From Chitinophaga pinensis (GTDB lineage: Bacteria; Bacteroidota; Bacteroidia; Bacteroidales; GCA-2748055), in contig CAMAZH010000012.1 in NCBI GenBank assembly GCA_945863035.1, positions 1 to 48,368 on the forward strand: a stretch of DNA of 48,368 nt, in the 5' to 3' direction. Below, piece by piece: positions 33,745-42,812 of the stretch. Under the pieces are notes generated by a model. It was not told the origin of the DNA and made no database searches. It saw only the letters and a program-made list of their open reading frames with translations. Position numbers and translations under genes: made by a program. Every line of letters starts with the position of its first letter. Position 1 is the first letter of the stretch.

Positions 33745-36468
33745 CTAATTATTAATTGCAGCCTGCGCAGCAGCCAGTCTTGCGATTGGCACGCGGAACG
33801 GGGAACAGCTAACATAGTTCATCCCAACCATATGACAGAACTCTACCGAACTGGGCTCGCCACCATGTTCACCGCAGATACCAACTTTAAGTTTTGGATT
33901 CACGCCGCGACCTTTTTTGGTTGCCATATCGACTAACTGTCCAACTCCTTCGCGGTCAAGAATCTGGAAAGGATCGTTTTTCAACAGACCTTTTTGCAGA
34001 TACACGGGAAGGAATTTTCCAGCATCGTCTCTGGAATAACCAAAAGTCATCTGGGTAAGATCGTTCGTACCGAAGGAGAAGAACTCTGCTTTTCCTGCAA
34101 TCAAATCAGCAGTAAGAGCAGCTCTGGGGATCTCAATCATAGTTCCCACGAGATATTCGACTTTCTGTCCGGTTTCCGCAAATACTTTTTCAGCAGTTTC
34201 CCTGATAATTTTCTCCTGAAGCTCATATTCTTTAAGCGTGCCAATAAGTGGCACCATAATTTCAGGGATAGTCTCAATACCCTTTTTCTTAAGGTTGATG
34301 GCAGCTTCGATGATAGCTCTTGCCTGCATCTCAGTGATTTCAGGATAGGTATTACCTAAGCGGCAACCTCTGTGACCCAACATCGGGTTGAATTCTGCAA
34401 GATCCTCAACTTTTTGTTTCACTTCTTCAGGAGTAATGCCTAATTCTTTAGCCATTTGCTTCTGATTTTCTTCTTCGTGAGGAACAAATTCGTGAAGAGG
34501 TGGATCTAGAAGACGAACTGTTACTGGCAAGCCTTTCATTGCCTCGAAGATACCTTCGAAATCAGCTCTCTGAATGGGAAGAAGTTTAACCAGTGCTTTT
34601 CTTCTTCCAGCCTCGTCGGCAGCAAGGATCATTTCGCGCATAGGCTTGATGCGATCACCTTCGAAGAACATATGCTCGGTACGGCAAAGTCCGATTCCCT
34701 GTGCTCCAAAGTTTCTTGCAATAATCGAATCATTGGGGGTATCGGCATTGGTACGAACCTTCATGGTAGCGTATTTATCAGCCAAAATCATAAGTTCGCC
34801 AAAGTCTCCGCTCATTTCAGGATCAATAGTTCCGATTTTTCCTTCGTAAACTTCTCCTGTTGAGCCGTTAAGCGAAATCCAATCACCTTCTTTTAAGGTC
34901 TTTCCATCACAAACCATTGTTCTGGTTTTGTAATTGATTTTCACAGCGCCGGCACCGGATACGCAGCATTTGCCCATACCCCTTGCAACAACTGCTGCGT
35001 GGGAGGTCATTCCGCCTCTGGCTGTCAGGATACCCTGAGCAAGGTTCATTCCTTTAAGATCTTCAGGGGATGTTTCTATACGAACAAGAACAACTTTTTC
35101 ACCTTTTGAGGAGAATTCTTCTACCTCATCAGCAAAAAACACAATTCTACCTGTAGCAGCACCTGGAGAGGCGGGAAGTCCTTTTGCAAGAACAACGGCA
35201 TTCTTAATAGCTGTTTTTTCGAAAACAGGGTGCAGGAGCTCATCAAGTTTGCCTGCTTCACAACGGTTCAGAGCTTTTTTCTCATCAATTGAGCCTTCTC
35301 TGAGCATGTCCATGGCAATTTTCACCATTGCAGCACCTGTACGTTTTCCGTTACGGGTCTGAAGGAGCCAAAGCATGCCGTCTTGCATGGTAAATTCCAT
35401 GTCCTGCATATCTTTGTAATGCATCTCCAGTTTATGCTGTGTTTCAAAAAGTTCTTTGTAAACATCAGGCATGATTTCTTCCAGAGAAGGGAACTTTGAA
35501 GCTCTTTCGCTTTCAGAAACGAGTGCAAGAGCAGCCCAACGAATTGAACCTTCTTTGGTAATCTGCTGTGGGGTTCTGATACCCGCAACAACATCCTCCC
35601 CCTGCGCATTGATAAGATACTCGCCGTTGAAAATATTCTCACCGGTACCAGCGTCTCTTGAAAAACAAACTCCTGTACCCGAGTTACTGCCCATGTTTCC
35701 GAAAACCATTGCCTGAACGGTAACTGCGGTTCCCCATTCTTCGGGGATGTTGTTCAATGAACGGTAGTAAATTGCTCTTTCGTTCATCCAACTGTCGAAC
35801 ACAGCACAAACAGATCCCCACAACTGCTCCCAGGGATCAGAAGGAAAATCTTTTCCGGTTTGTTTTTTTACAGCTGCTTTAAAACGCTTAACAAGCTCTT
35901 TAAGATCCTCTACAGCAAGGTCGGTATCGTCTTCAACACCTTTTTGTTCTTTCATGTGATCAATAATCTCTTCAAAAGGATCCGGATCCTCTTTGGAAAC
36001 TGGCTTCATGCCAAGCACTACGTCACCATACATCTGAACAAAACGTCTGTATGAATCCCATGCGAAACGGGCGTTTCCTGTTTTGATAATCAGACCTTCA
36101 ACAGCATCATCATTCATACCCAGGTTCAGAACAGTGTCCATCATACCGGGCATAGAAGCACGTGCACCGGATCTGACCGAAACCAGACAAGGGTTCTCGT
36201 TGCTTCCGAACTTGGTGTTCATGATGCTTTCAATGTTTTTTACTGCAGCCTCAACCTCAGCTTTAATAAGCTCAACTACCTTAGCCTGGCCAAGTTTGTT
36301 GTATTCTGCGCAAACTTCAGTGGTAATAGTAAATCCCGGAGGAACGGGAACGCCGATAAGATTCATTTCGGCCAGGTTGGCACCTTTACCACCAAGCAGA
36401 TTCTTCATGTCAGCTTTACCTTCGGCTTTCTTGTTCCCAAAGGTATAGACGCGTTTCACTTGTGACAT
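33745..36468 (-). CDS. ppdK: pyruvate, phosphate dikinase
   Basis: Reversible pyruvate + ATP + Pi to PEP + AMP + PPi. 907 residues from the ATG at 36468, which has AAAGGA nine bases upstream and gives the family N-terminus MSQVKRVYTFGNKKAEG; an ATG at 36501 would add 11 unrelated residues. Order: ATP-grasp nucleotide domain (GGKGANLAEM, SVRSGARASMPGMMDTVLNLG), phospho-histidine domain with GGMTSHAAVVARGMGKCCVSG, PEP/pyruvate barrel ending in GICGEHGGEP with the catalytic Cys. With pyk and pckA nearby, the cell can route carbon both ways between PEP and pyruvate, with pyrophosphate saving energy. Confidence 0.97.
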   Translation of the reverse strand: MSQVKRVYTFGNKKAEGKADMKNLLGGKGANLAEMNLIGVPVPPGFTITTEVCAEYNKLGQAKVVELIKAEVEAAVKNIESIMNTKFGSNENPCLVSVRSGARASMPGMMDTVLNLGMNDDAVEGLIIKTGNARFAWDSYRRFVQMYGDVVLGMKPVSKEDPDPFEEIIDHMKEQKGVEDDTDLAVEDLKELVKRFKAAVKKQTGKDFPSDPWEQLWGSVCAVFDSWMNERAIYYRSLNNIPEEWGTAVTVQAMVFGNMGSNSGTGVCFSRDAGTGENIFNGEYLINAQGEDVVAGIRTPQQITKEGSIRWAALALVSESERASKFPSLEEIMPDVYKELFETQHKLEMHYKDMQDMEFTMQDGMLWLLQTRNGKRTGAAMVKIAMDMLREGSIDEKKALNRCEAGKLDELLHPVFEKTAIKNAVVLAKGLPASPGAATGRIVFFADEVEEFSSKGEKVVLVRIETSPEDLKGMNLAQGILTARGGMTSHAAVVARGMGKCCVSGAGAVKINYKTRTMVCDGKTLKEGDWISLNGSTGEVYEGKIGTIDPEMSGDFGELMILADKYATMKVRTNADTPNDSIIARNFGAQGIGLCRTEHMFFEGDRIKPMREMILAADEAGRRKALVKLLPIQRADFEGIFEAMKGLPVTVRLLDPPLHEFVPHEEENQKQMAKELGITPEEVKQKVEDLAEFNPMLGHRGCRLGNTYPEITEMQARAIIEAAINLKKKGIETIPEIMVPLIGTLKEYELQEKIIRETAEKVFAETGQKVEYLVGTMIEIPRAALTADLIAGKAEFFSFGTNDLTQMTFGYSRDDAGKFLPVYLQKGLLKNDPFQILDREGVGQLVDMATKKGRGVNPKLKVGICGEHGGEPSSVEFCHMVGMNYVSCSPFRVPIARLAAAQAAINN

Positions 36469-36526
36469 TTTATTATCCTTTCTTTTAATTTGTTTAAACA
36501 ATTAATCTAAGCTAAATTTTAGTGTA

Positions 36527-36534
36527 CAAATGTA
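36527..36534 (-). promoter_or_regulatory. -7 element of ppdK
   Basis: Minus-strand TACATTTG (36534-36527), exact TAnnTTTG match about 60 bases before the ppdK ATG; -33 region AT-rich without TTTG. Confidence 0.45.
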
Positions 36535-36585
36535 TTCAAAAATTATTTAAAATAATTCTAAATTGAGGGAGCGGAGACCGATTTT

Positions 36586-37488
36586 TCACTGTGACCGAGG
36601 GTGAAAACTTATTATGGTATTGCGGAGATACTCCCGGTCGAGGTGCGTATAAATTTCCGTTGTAAGAATGCTCTCATGCCCAAGCATTTCCTGCACAGCC
36701 CTCAGATCAGCGCCTCCCTCGATAAGATGCGTAGCAAAGGAATGGCGGAATGTATGCGGACTCACATGCTTTTTTAGCCCGGTTTGCTTTGCCAGGTCTC
36801 TGATGATCGTGAAGATCATAACACGGGTAAGTTTTTTCCCCCTCCGGTTTAAAAAAAGTATGTCTTGGCTATCCTTCTGAATTTCGGGCAGACCGTTCCT
36901 GTCGGGAAGGTAATTGTTGATTTCTCGAATTGCTTTGCCGCCAATGGGGACGAGCCGTTCCTTATCCCCCTTCCCGATAACCCTTATAAAACCTTTATCC
37001 AGATATAAATTCGAAATCTTTAAGTCGGTAAGTTCAGAAACCCTGAGCCCACAACTATATAAAACTTCCAGAATTGTGCGGTTGCGATGTCCCTCAGCCT
37101 TGCTCAAGTCAACTCCGGAAATTAGCTTGTCGATCTCCTCCACACTGAGAACGTCAGGAAGTTTGCGCCCAATCTTAGGGGTTTCGAGTAACTCGGTTGG
37201 ATCGACCAGAATTTTTCCCTCGATAATCAGAAACCTGTAAAATGCCTTTATTCCCGAAACTACCCGTGCTTGTGTGCGAGGGCTTGCACCAAGTTCGTTT
37301 ATCCATTGCAGCATGCCGCTTATGTGCGCAGGACTTACCTGATCGGGATTTTTGTCGAGGGATTTGTATTCAAGATATTGAACAAGTTTATGAATATCAG
37401 TGTTATACGCAACAACTGAATTTTTGGACAGCGATTTTTCAAGTTTTAAAAAAGTAGAGAAATCCCTAATATATTCGTTCCATTCCAT
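36586..37488 (-). CDS. tyrosine recombinase of the XerC/XerD type
   Basis: 300 residues, typical of Xer proteins that resolve chromosome dimers at dif with FtsK. N-terminal SAM-like core-binding domain (1-105) and catalytic domain with R149 (CGLRVSE), K173 (IGKGDKER), H245-x-x-R248 (HTFRHSFATHL), H271 (LGHESILTTEIYTHL) and nucleophile Y280, all intact. The sequence looks like housekeeping XerD rather than an integrase of a mobile element: no flanking att repeats, transfer genes or tRNA. XerC versus XerD cannot be settled without comparison. Confidence 0.92.
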   Translation of the reverse strand: MEWNEYIRDFSTFLKLEKSLSKNSVVAYNTDIHKLVQYLEYKSLDKNPDQVSPAHISGMLQWINELGASPRTQARVVSGIKAFYRFLIIEGKILVDPTELLETPKIGRKLPDVLSVEEIDKLISGVDLSKAEGHRNRTILEVLYSCGLRVSELTDLKISNLYLDKGFIRVIGKGDKERLVPIGGKAIREINNYLPDRNGLPEIQKDSQDILFLNRRGKKLTRVMIFTIIRDLAKQTGLKKHVSPHTFRHSFATHLIEGGADLRAVQEMLGHESILTTEIYTHLDREYLRNTIISFHPRSQ

Positions 37489-37540
37489 AAAAACTCAAAC
37501 ATTTTGGGTAAATACTCAAACGACTTAAATCTGTTTTGAA

Positions 37541-37548
37541 TATATTTG
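37541..37548 (+). promoter_or_regulatory. -7 element of pyk
   Basis: TATATTTG, exact TAnnTTTG match, 83 bases before the pyk ATG; no good -33 TTTG. Just upstream, ACTCAAAC occurs twice (37493-37500 and 37514-37521) at a 21-bp interval, in the divergent region shared with the recombinase gene. Confidence 0.42.
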
Positions 37549-37630
37549 CAGATTTTTTAGCCTTAGCATAGGCGAAAGTATGACAAATATTTAGCTTTGA
37601 CACGAAATTAGGAAAATCAACAGAATCTAT

Positions 37631-39085
37631 ATGAAGAGGAAAACCAAAATTATTGCAACCATATCCGACCTTAATTGCGAGGTTGAGTTTATTACAAAAT
37701 TATATAAAGCCGGAATGAGTGTTGTTCGACTGAACACTGCACACCAATCGCCCGAGGACACTCTTCGTATAATTGAAAACGTTCGCAAAGTTTCGGATAA
37801 AATCGCTTTGCTTCTCGACACAAAAGGACCTGAAATACGCATAACCAAAGCTGAAGCCGACATCCCTGTTACTACCGGCGACGAGATAAAGCTTACCGGA
37901 CGGGCTAAAGGCATCAGCTCTCCGAATATGGTATTTGTAAACTATGATGATTTTGCGGATGAAATGAAGAAAAACGACCGCATTCTCATCGACGACGGTC
38001 AGTTGGAACTCGAAGTTGTTGAGGTTAAAAAGGGTCACCTTGTGTGCAAGGCCTTAAATAACGGGGTCATAAAGGGAAAGAAGTCGGTGAATGTTCCTGG
38101 TGTGAGTTTCAAATTACCATCGGTGACTGATAAAGACCGTGAGTATATTGAATTTGCCGCAAAGAACGATCTCGATTTTATTGCCCACTCTTTTGTCCGG
38201 AATAAGGAAGATGTGAAAGAAGTTCAAAAAATTCTTGATAAGTTTAAGAGCAACATAAAAATTATTGCCAAGATCGAAAACCAGGAAGGGGTAAAAAACA
38301 TTGATGAAATCCTGGAGCATGTATATGGGATTATGGTGGCTCGTGGTGACCTTGCCATAGAAATTCCCTACGAAAAAATACCCGGCATACAAAAGATGCT
38401 TGTTAACAAATGCATAGAAAACCGGAAACCCGTTATTATTGCCACCCAGATGCTGCATTCAATGATCACCGAACCCCGACCAACAAGAGCTGAGGTAAGC
38501 GATATTGCAAATGCCATCTATAGCAAAACCGATGCAATCATGCTAAGTGGCGAAACGGCTAGTGGGAAATATCCAATAGAGGCTGTAGAAACCATGGCAA
38601 AGGTTGCCAAGGAGGTGGAAAAAAGCCGTAACGATATTCATGACGTGCCCACTGTAATAATGAGCACTGCCATTTCGGCTTACCTGAGCAGGTCGGCTGT
38701 TGAAGCAAGTATTCAGCTCAATGCCAAAGCCATTATCGCCGACACCACGACTGGCAGAACCATTAGGAATATGGCGGGATTCAGAGGGCGAAAACCGATT
38801 TACGCAATGTGTTACGACAAAAAAACGGTTCGACTCTTAAGTTTGTCATTCGGCATATTCCCGGCATATATTGAGCCTCAGGATTCGGATGAGATTTTCA
38901 TTCAGCAAGCATTGGAGAAGCTTATCAAGAAAGATGATCTTAAGGAAACGGATATCATTGTGGTATTGGGAGGGAATTTCGGAAGGCCTCACGGCGCTTC
39001 ACATATAGAGATATCAACGGTATCCAACCTCTGTAAAAAAGCAAACGATTTACCAGGGAAACCGGTCGATCATCAGAACTGCTGA
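37631..39085 (+). CDS. pyk: pyruvate kinase
   Basis: PEP + ADP to pyruvate + ATP. 484 residues with TKIIATI, SVVRLNTAH (usual N-F-SH here N-TAH), LDTKGPEIR, the catalytic KIENQEGVKNIDEI, metal-binding MVARGDLAIEIP, and MLHSMITEPRPTRAEVSDIANAI with LSGETASGKYP. C-terminal regulatory domain present. Overlaps the end of the HupE-like gene tail to tail by 36 bases. Confidence 0.96.
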   Translation: MKRKTKIIATISDLNCEVEFITKLYKAGMSVVRLNTAHQSPEDTLRIIENVRKVSDKIALLLDTKGPEIRITKAEADIPVTTGDEIKLTGRAKGISSPNMVFVNYDDFADEMKKNDRILIDDGQLELEVVEVKKGHLVCKALNNGVIKGKKSVNVPGVSFKLPSVTDKDREYIEFAAKNDLDFIAHSFVRNKEDVKEVQKILDKFKSNIKIIAKIENQEGVKNIDEILEHVYGIMVARGDLAIEIPYEKIPGIQKMLVNKCIENRKPVIIATQMLHSMITEPRPTRAEVSDIANAIYSKTDAIMLSGETASGKYPIEAVETMAKVAKEVEKSRNDIHDVPTVIMSTAISAYLSRSAVEASIQLNAKAIIADTTTGRTIRNMAGFRGRKPIYAMCYDKKTVRLLSLSFGIFPAYIEPQDSDEIFIQQALEKLIKKDDLKETDIIVVLGGNFGRPHGASHIEISTVSNLCKKANDLPGKPVDHQNC

Positions 39086-39634
39086 TACCCCAAGAGCAAC
39101 ACCGGACCATACCAGAATCCATTCCCGGCGTTTGGTTTTCAGAAGGTCGACCACAAGTATTGAAAGTGCTGTTATTATAAGGACTATAATAATCTGGCCT
39201 ATTTCGATCCCAATGTTAAACGAGAACAGCGGGGCAACAAGGTTTCCCGAGTCTCCAAGCATGCTCGAAAGATAGTTTGAAAACCCCATCCCGTGTATCA
39301 TTCCGAAAAACAATGCAGCCAGATATTTGAATTTATGCAGGTTGCTGCTGAAATTGTCCGATTTTTGCAGGAGATTCAGCGCTGCAGTCAAAAAAATCGT
39401 GGCTGGAATCAAAAATTCTATGAGCCCGGTATTAATTGTTATTAGTTTCAGCGTGGCTAAAGCAAGCGTTAGGCTGTGCCCAATTGTAAATGCCGTTATA
39501 AGAATCAGGATTTTCATCCAATATTTAATTGGATAAACAACACATAATGAAATAATAAACAGTATATGATCGTAACTTTGCAAATCAGCAATGTGTTCAA
39601 TACCAATTTTTAGATAGAGGTGAAATTCAGACAT
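39050..39634 (-). CDS. HupE/UreJ-family membrane protein
   Basis: 194 residues, six or so helices. Conserved GIEHIADLQSYDHILFIISL (usual GxxHxxxGxDHxLF), FTIGHSLTLALA, FGMIHGMGFS and FNIGIEIGQ are the HupE/UreJ metal-transport-like signature, rich in His in the membrane. HupE and UreJ import nickel for hydrogenase or urease, but neither enzyme is in the window and this shorter Bacteroidota branch usually sits next to a DUF6702 gene, as it does here. Substrate therefore unknown. Confidence 0.88.
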   Translation of the reverse strand: MSEFHLYLKIGIEHIADLQSYDHILFIISLCVVYPIKYWMKILILITAFTIGHSLTLALATLKLITINTGLIEFLIPATIFLTAALNLLQKSDNFSSNLHKFKYLAALFFGMIHGMGFSNYLSSMLGDSGNLVAPLFSFNIGIEIGQIIIVLIITALSILVVDLLKTKRREWILVWSGVALGVSAVLMIDRFPW

Positions 39635-39642
39635 ACAGGGAT

Positions 39643-39677
39643 TTTGGTGTCAAAATAAGTATTTTATTGTAATTTTG
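39643..39677 (+). promoter_or_regulatory. possible promoter of the DUF6702 unit
   Basis: TTTG (39643-39646), 23-base spacer, TAATTTTG (39670-39677). It overlaps the TTG start proposed for the DUF6702 gene, so if real, translation must begin downstream, for example at GTG 39693. Confidence 0.4.
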
Positions 39678-40190
39678 AGCAAAAGCAAAAAGGTGAACTT
39701 TTTAATTATTAATCTGTTTTTATTTATTTCGGGTATGGCGAGCCCAGCTTTCCATCCCATTCATGTTTCTGTTTGTAATATTGAATTATCCGGAACTGAG
39801 AACATGGTATCAGTAAAGTTGTTTAAGGACGATTTTGCTTTAGCTCTAAAAAACAACTACCAGAAGAATATCCCAATGGAAAAAGCAAATGAAAAAACAA
39901 ACAGTGAAATAATCAGTACTTACATTAACTCATGTTTACAGATAGAATCGGTTCAAGGCAGCAAACTTAAACTTATTTTTAAAACAACTGTAATAAATGA
40001 AGAAGCTATCTGGGTTTACTTCCAGGCTGAAAATTTAACCAACGCAAGCAAACTCAAGATTAAAAACACCTTAATGCTTGATCTTTGGGACGACCAGACA
40101 AACCTTGTGATCCTTAACTGGAAAGGCAAAGAAAGCGGTTATCGGTTTAACCGGAGAGAAGTTGAAATTGAAATTGATTTGAACAAATAG
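39675..40190 (+). CDS. DUF6702 family exported protein
   Basis: About 171 residues. A hydrophobic signal (residues about 8-24, NFLIINLFLFISGMASPA) precedes FHPIHVSVCNIE, then a beta-rich domain with VKLFKDDFALAL and EAIWVYFQAENL, ending SGYRFNRREVEIEIDL, the DUF6702 pattern. In this phylum the gene is usually next to a HupE-like gene and sometimes an M1 aminopeptidase. The start is uncertain: TTG at 39675 gives a Lys-rich n-region good for export but overlaps a -7-like TAATTTTG; GTG at 39693 fits that promoter but leaves no basic residues. Its stop codon abuts the next ATG. Confidence 0.8.
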   Translation: MSKSKKVNFLIINLFLFISGMASPAFHPIHVSVCNIELSGTENMVSVKLFKDDFALALKNNYQKNIPMEKANEKTNSEIISTYINSCLQIESVQGSKLKLIFKTTVINEEAIWVYFQAENLTNASKLKIKNTLMLDLWDDQTNLVILNWKGKESGYRFNRREVEIEIDLNK

Positions 40191-42812
40191 ATGAATAACA
40201 TTTCGGCGCTTTTGAAACACACGATTTTGCTCAGCTTAATGCTGTGCATAAATACTTTGATGCTTCTTGCCACCCATAACCGCGCAGGAGAAATCACCTT
40301 AAAACAAATCAATGATCTGACCTACGAAATAACAATCACAACCTATACCTACACCTTGTCGGGTGCCGACCGGCCTGAGCTTGAGGTTCGATGGGGCGAT
40401 AACAGCAACTCTATTGCTACCCGGGTGCTGATTCTAAACCTGCCTAACGATTATCGCAGAAACGTATATGTGAGTCAGCACACCTTTCCGGGCCCGGGGA
40501 CCTACACCATTGTGGTGCAGGATCCTAACCGGAATTTCGGGGTCAAGAACATACCCAACTCGGTTAATGTGATTTTTTCGATCAAAACCACCATCAGCAT
40601 AAATCCGCAAATCGGTCAAAACAGTACCCCCGTACTTCTGAATCCCCCATTCGACAAGGCCGGGCTCTTTCAAACCTTTATTCACAATCCTGCAGCTTAT
40701 GATGCCGACGGTGACAGTATTTCTTACTCCCTCACCATATGCACGCAGCAAAATGGCGAACCAATCCCCGGATATACCTATCCACGCTCCAGTGATACCC
40801 TTTATGTGAACCCGGTAACAGGCGATTTGGTTTGGGATGCCCCCATTGACACAGGGATCTATAACATCGCCATGAATATTGAAGAGTGGCGTAAAGGTTT
40901 TAAGATCGGCAATATTGTAAGGGATATGCAGGTGGAAGTTTACCGAACCACCAATCTTCCTCCTGTTAACGACAGTTTGCCCAGGCTGTGCGTTATTGCC
41001 GGAAGTGAAATCATGTACAATATAAAAAGTCGGGATGAGAATGGAGACCGTATGCAGCATTTCATAACAGGCGGGCCTTTTGTTGTGGAAGGCAATCCTG
41101 CTGAAGACACCCTTATTACCGACCTCCCCGGTGAAATATCGACTCGTTTCACTTGGAAGACCAACTGCTCCAATGTCAGAATTCAACCCTACAGTGTGCT
41201 GGTCAAAACCAACGACGTCAACAGCAAGCTTTCCTTGATCGACATCGACAATATGGACATCAATGTTCTGGGTCCTCCGCCCCAAAATCCAAGTCTGGTT
41301 CCGGCCAGCAGCCTGGTGCGGGTTCAATGGGAATCAGGCGAATGCGAAAACGTCCAGTACAACAATATCTACCGAAAAATCGGATCCAGCGGATATATTC
41401 CGGATAGTTGCACCTATGGCATTCCCGGTTTTACCGGTTTTAAGCTCGTAGGAAAAACCTCTTCCGGCAACGACAGCGTTTTCATCGACGACAATAATGG
41501 CAAAGGCCTCGCCCAAGGAACCGATTACTGCTATCGGGTGGTGGGTGTTTACCCCGACGGGGCGGAGAGCATCCCTTCGCAGGAGGTTTGCACCATTTTA
41601 ATACCCGGATCCCCCTTAATACTGAACACATCGGTTATTAAATCCGATCCTAACTCAGGAGAAGTATTTCTTGCCTGGGCCAAGCCTCTGGATTTGGACA
41701 CAATCCCTGCCACAGGACCCTACGAATATATTATTTACAGAGCCAACAACCTTTTCGGAATCAATCTTACTGAGATTCACAGGTTCACAACCAGCAATCT
41801 GAATGACACTTTCTATATTGACAAAAACCTAAACACTGAATACTTTCCATACTCCTATTCTGTCGAACTTTTTAACAATGCTCCCGAAAACAGGTTTAAA
41901 ATCGGCAAACCGGAGATTGCCTCCACCCTGTATCCGGAACTTACTGTTTCCGACAACACCGTTGATATGCAATTCATCAGAAATGTCCCTTGGCTGAACT
42001 ATGAGAACACGGTGTACCGTTACAACAAATTGTCGGAGACTTACGATTCCATCAGTGTCACAGAAAACGATTATTACTCCGACACCAACCTCCGGAACGG
42101 CGAGGAGTTTTGCTACCAGATAAAATCGAAAGGCAAACGTTTCATTAACGAAATTGAATATTTTACGGAAAACATTTCACATATTTCCTGCGGCACACCG
42201 GAAGACAATGTCCCCCCCTGTCCGCCAATTTTATCGGCCTATTCAAAATGCGATAGCGCTTATAACTTTTTAAGCTGGACCCTGCCGGATGAGCTTTGTG
42301 CTGAAGATATTGTGAAATATCACATTTATTATACTGCAGAACTTGCAACTGCGCATATCCTCCTCGACAGTACCCTCAACAGATCGTACCTGCATGCTCC
42401 GGAATCTACCCTTGCTGCTTGCTACTACATTATAGCGGTAGACTCTGCCGGGAATGAAAGCCTTCCCTCGGCAAGCATTTGCCTGGATGAGTGCTTCAAC
42501 TATGAAATACCGAATGTTTTCACCCCCGATGGAGACGGAATAAACGACCAGCTCCGGCCATTCCCGTATCAGTTTGTAGATTTGATCGACCTGAAAATAT
42601 TTAACCGCTGGGGCCAATTAATCTTTCAGACGGATAATCCGGACATCAACTGGGATGGGAAAATTGACAATTCAAGCCAATTTGCTTCTCAAGGGGTATA
42701 CTATTATATCTGCGATGTTTATGAGAAACGCCTAACCGGCACCGAAATCAGAAATATAGTGGGTTTTATTCACTTATACTCTGATAAAAACGCTTCAAAT
42801 TCCGAAAAATGA
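40191..42812 (+). CDS. large surface protein with T9SS type B sorting domain
   Basis: 873 residues. After a signal peptide (about 1-27), ATHNRAGEITLKQINDLTYEITITTYTYT starts a beta-sandwich region with PKD-like features, then several fibronectin-III-like units (about 360-760, e.g. VQWESGECENVQYNNIYRKI, VFLAWAKPLDLDTIPATGPYEYIIYRA, NFLSWTLPDELCAEDIVKYHIYY). Residues 768-870 are a CHU_C/gliding-motility C-terminal domain: NVFTPDGDGINDQL, IFNRWGQLIFQTDN, WDGK, GVYYYICDVY, the type B signal for secretion by the type IX system. Adhesin-like; ligand unknown. Start is one base after the upstream stop codon; the next gene overlaps by ATGA. Confidence 0.92.
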   Translation: MNNISALLKHTILLSLMLCINTLMLLATHNRAGEITLKQINDLTYEITITTYTYTLSGADRPELEVRWGDNSNSIATRVLILNLPNDYRRNVYVSQHTFPGPGTYTIVVQDPNRNFGVKNIPNSVNVIFSIKTTISINPQIGQNSTPVLLNPPFDKAGLFQTFIHNPAAYDADGDSISYSLTICTQQNGEPIPGYTYPRSSDTLYVNPVTGDLVWDAPIDTGIYNIAMNIEEWRKGFKIGNIVRDMQVEVYRTTNLPPVNDSLPRLCVIAGSEIMYNIKSRDENGDRMQHFITGGPFVVEGNPAEDTLITDLPGEISTRFTWKTNCSNVRIQPYSVLVKTNDVNSKLSLIDIDNMDINVLGPPPQNPSLVPASSLVRVQWESGECENVQYNNIYRKIGSSGYIPDSCTYGIPGFTGFKLVGKTSSGNDSVFIDDNNGKGLAQGTDYCYRVVGVYPDGAESIPSQEVCTILIPGSPLILNTSVIKSDPNSGEVFLAWAKPLDLDTIPATGPYEYIIYRANNLFGINLTEIHRFTTSNLNDTFYIDKNLNTEYFPYSYSVELFNNAPENRFKIGKPEIASTLYPELTVSDNTVDMQFIRNVPWLNYENTVYRYNKLSETYDSISVTENDYYSDTNLRNGEEFCYQIKSKGKRFINEIEYFTENISHISCGTPEDNVPPCPPILSAYSKCDSAYNFLSWTLPDELCAEDIVKYHIYYTAELATAHILLDSTLNRSYLHAPESTLAACYYIIAVDSAGNESLPSASICLDECFNYEIPNVFTPDGDGINDQLRPFPYQFVDLIDLKIFNRWGQLIFQTDNPDINWDGKIDNSSQFASQGVYYYICDVYEKRLTGTEIRNIVGFIHLYSDKNASNSEK

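Noticed and set aside
36538-36557. AT-only hairpin (AATTATT/AATAATT) upstream of ppdK as a terminator for the recombinase gene
   Set aside because: Seven A-T pairs only and a three-base T tract; too weak to call, and it overlaps the ppdK promoter region.
36586-37488. Tyrosine recombinase as the integrase of a mobile element
   Set aside because: No att-like repeats, cargo, transfer genes or tRNA next to it, and it sits among core metabolic genes; it looks like housekeeping Xer.
40434-41327. 297-codon open frame on the minus strand opposite the T9SS cargo gene
   Set aside because: Long but antisense to a clearly coding beta-sandwich protein; composition unlike any real neighbour and no ribosome entry site.
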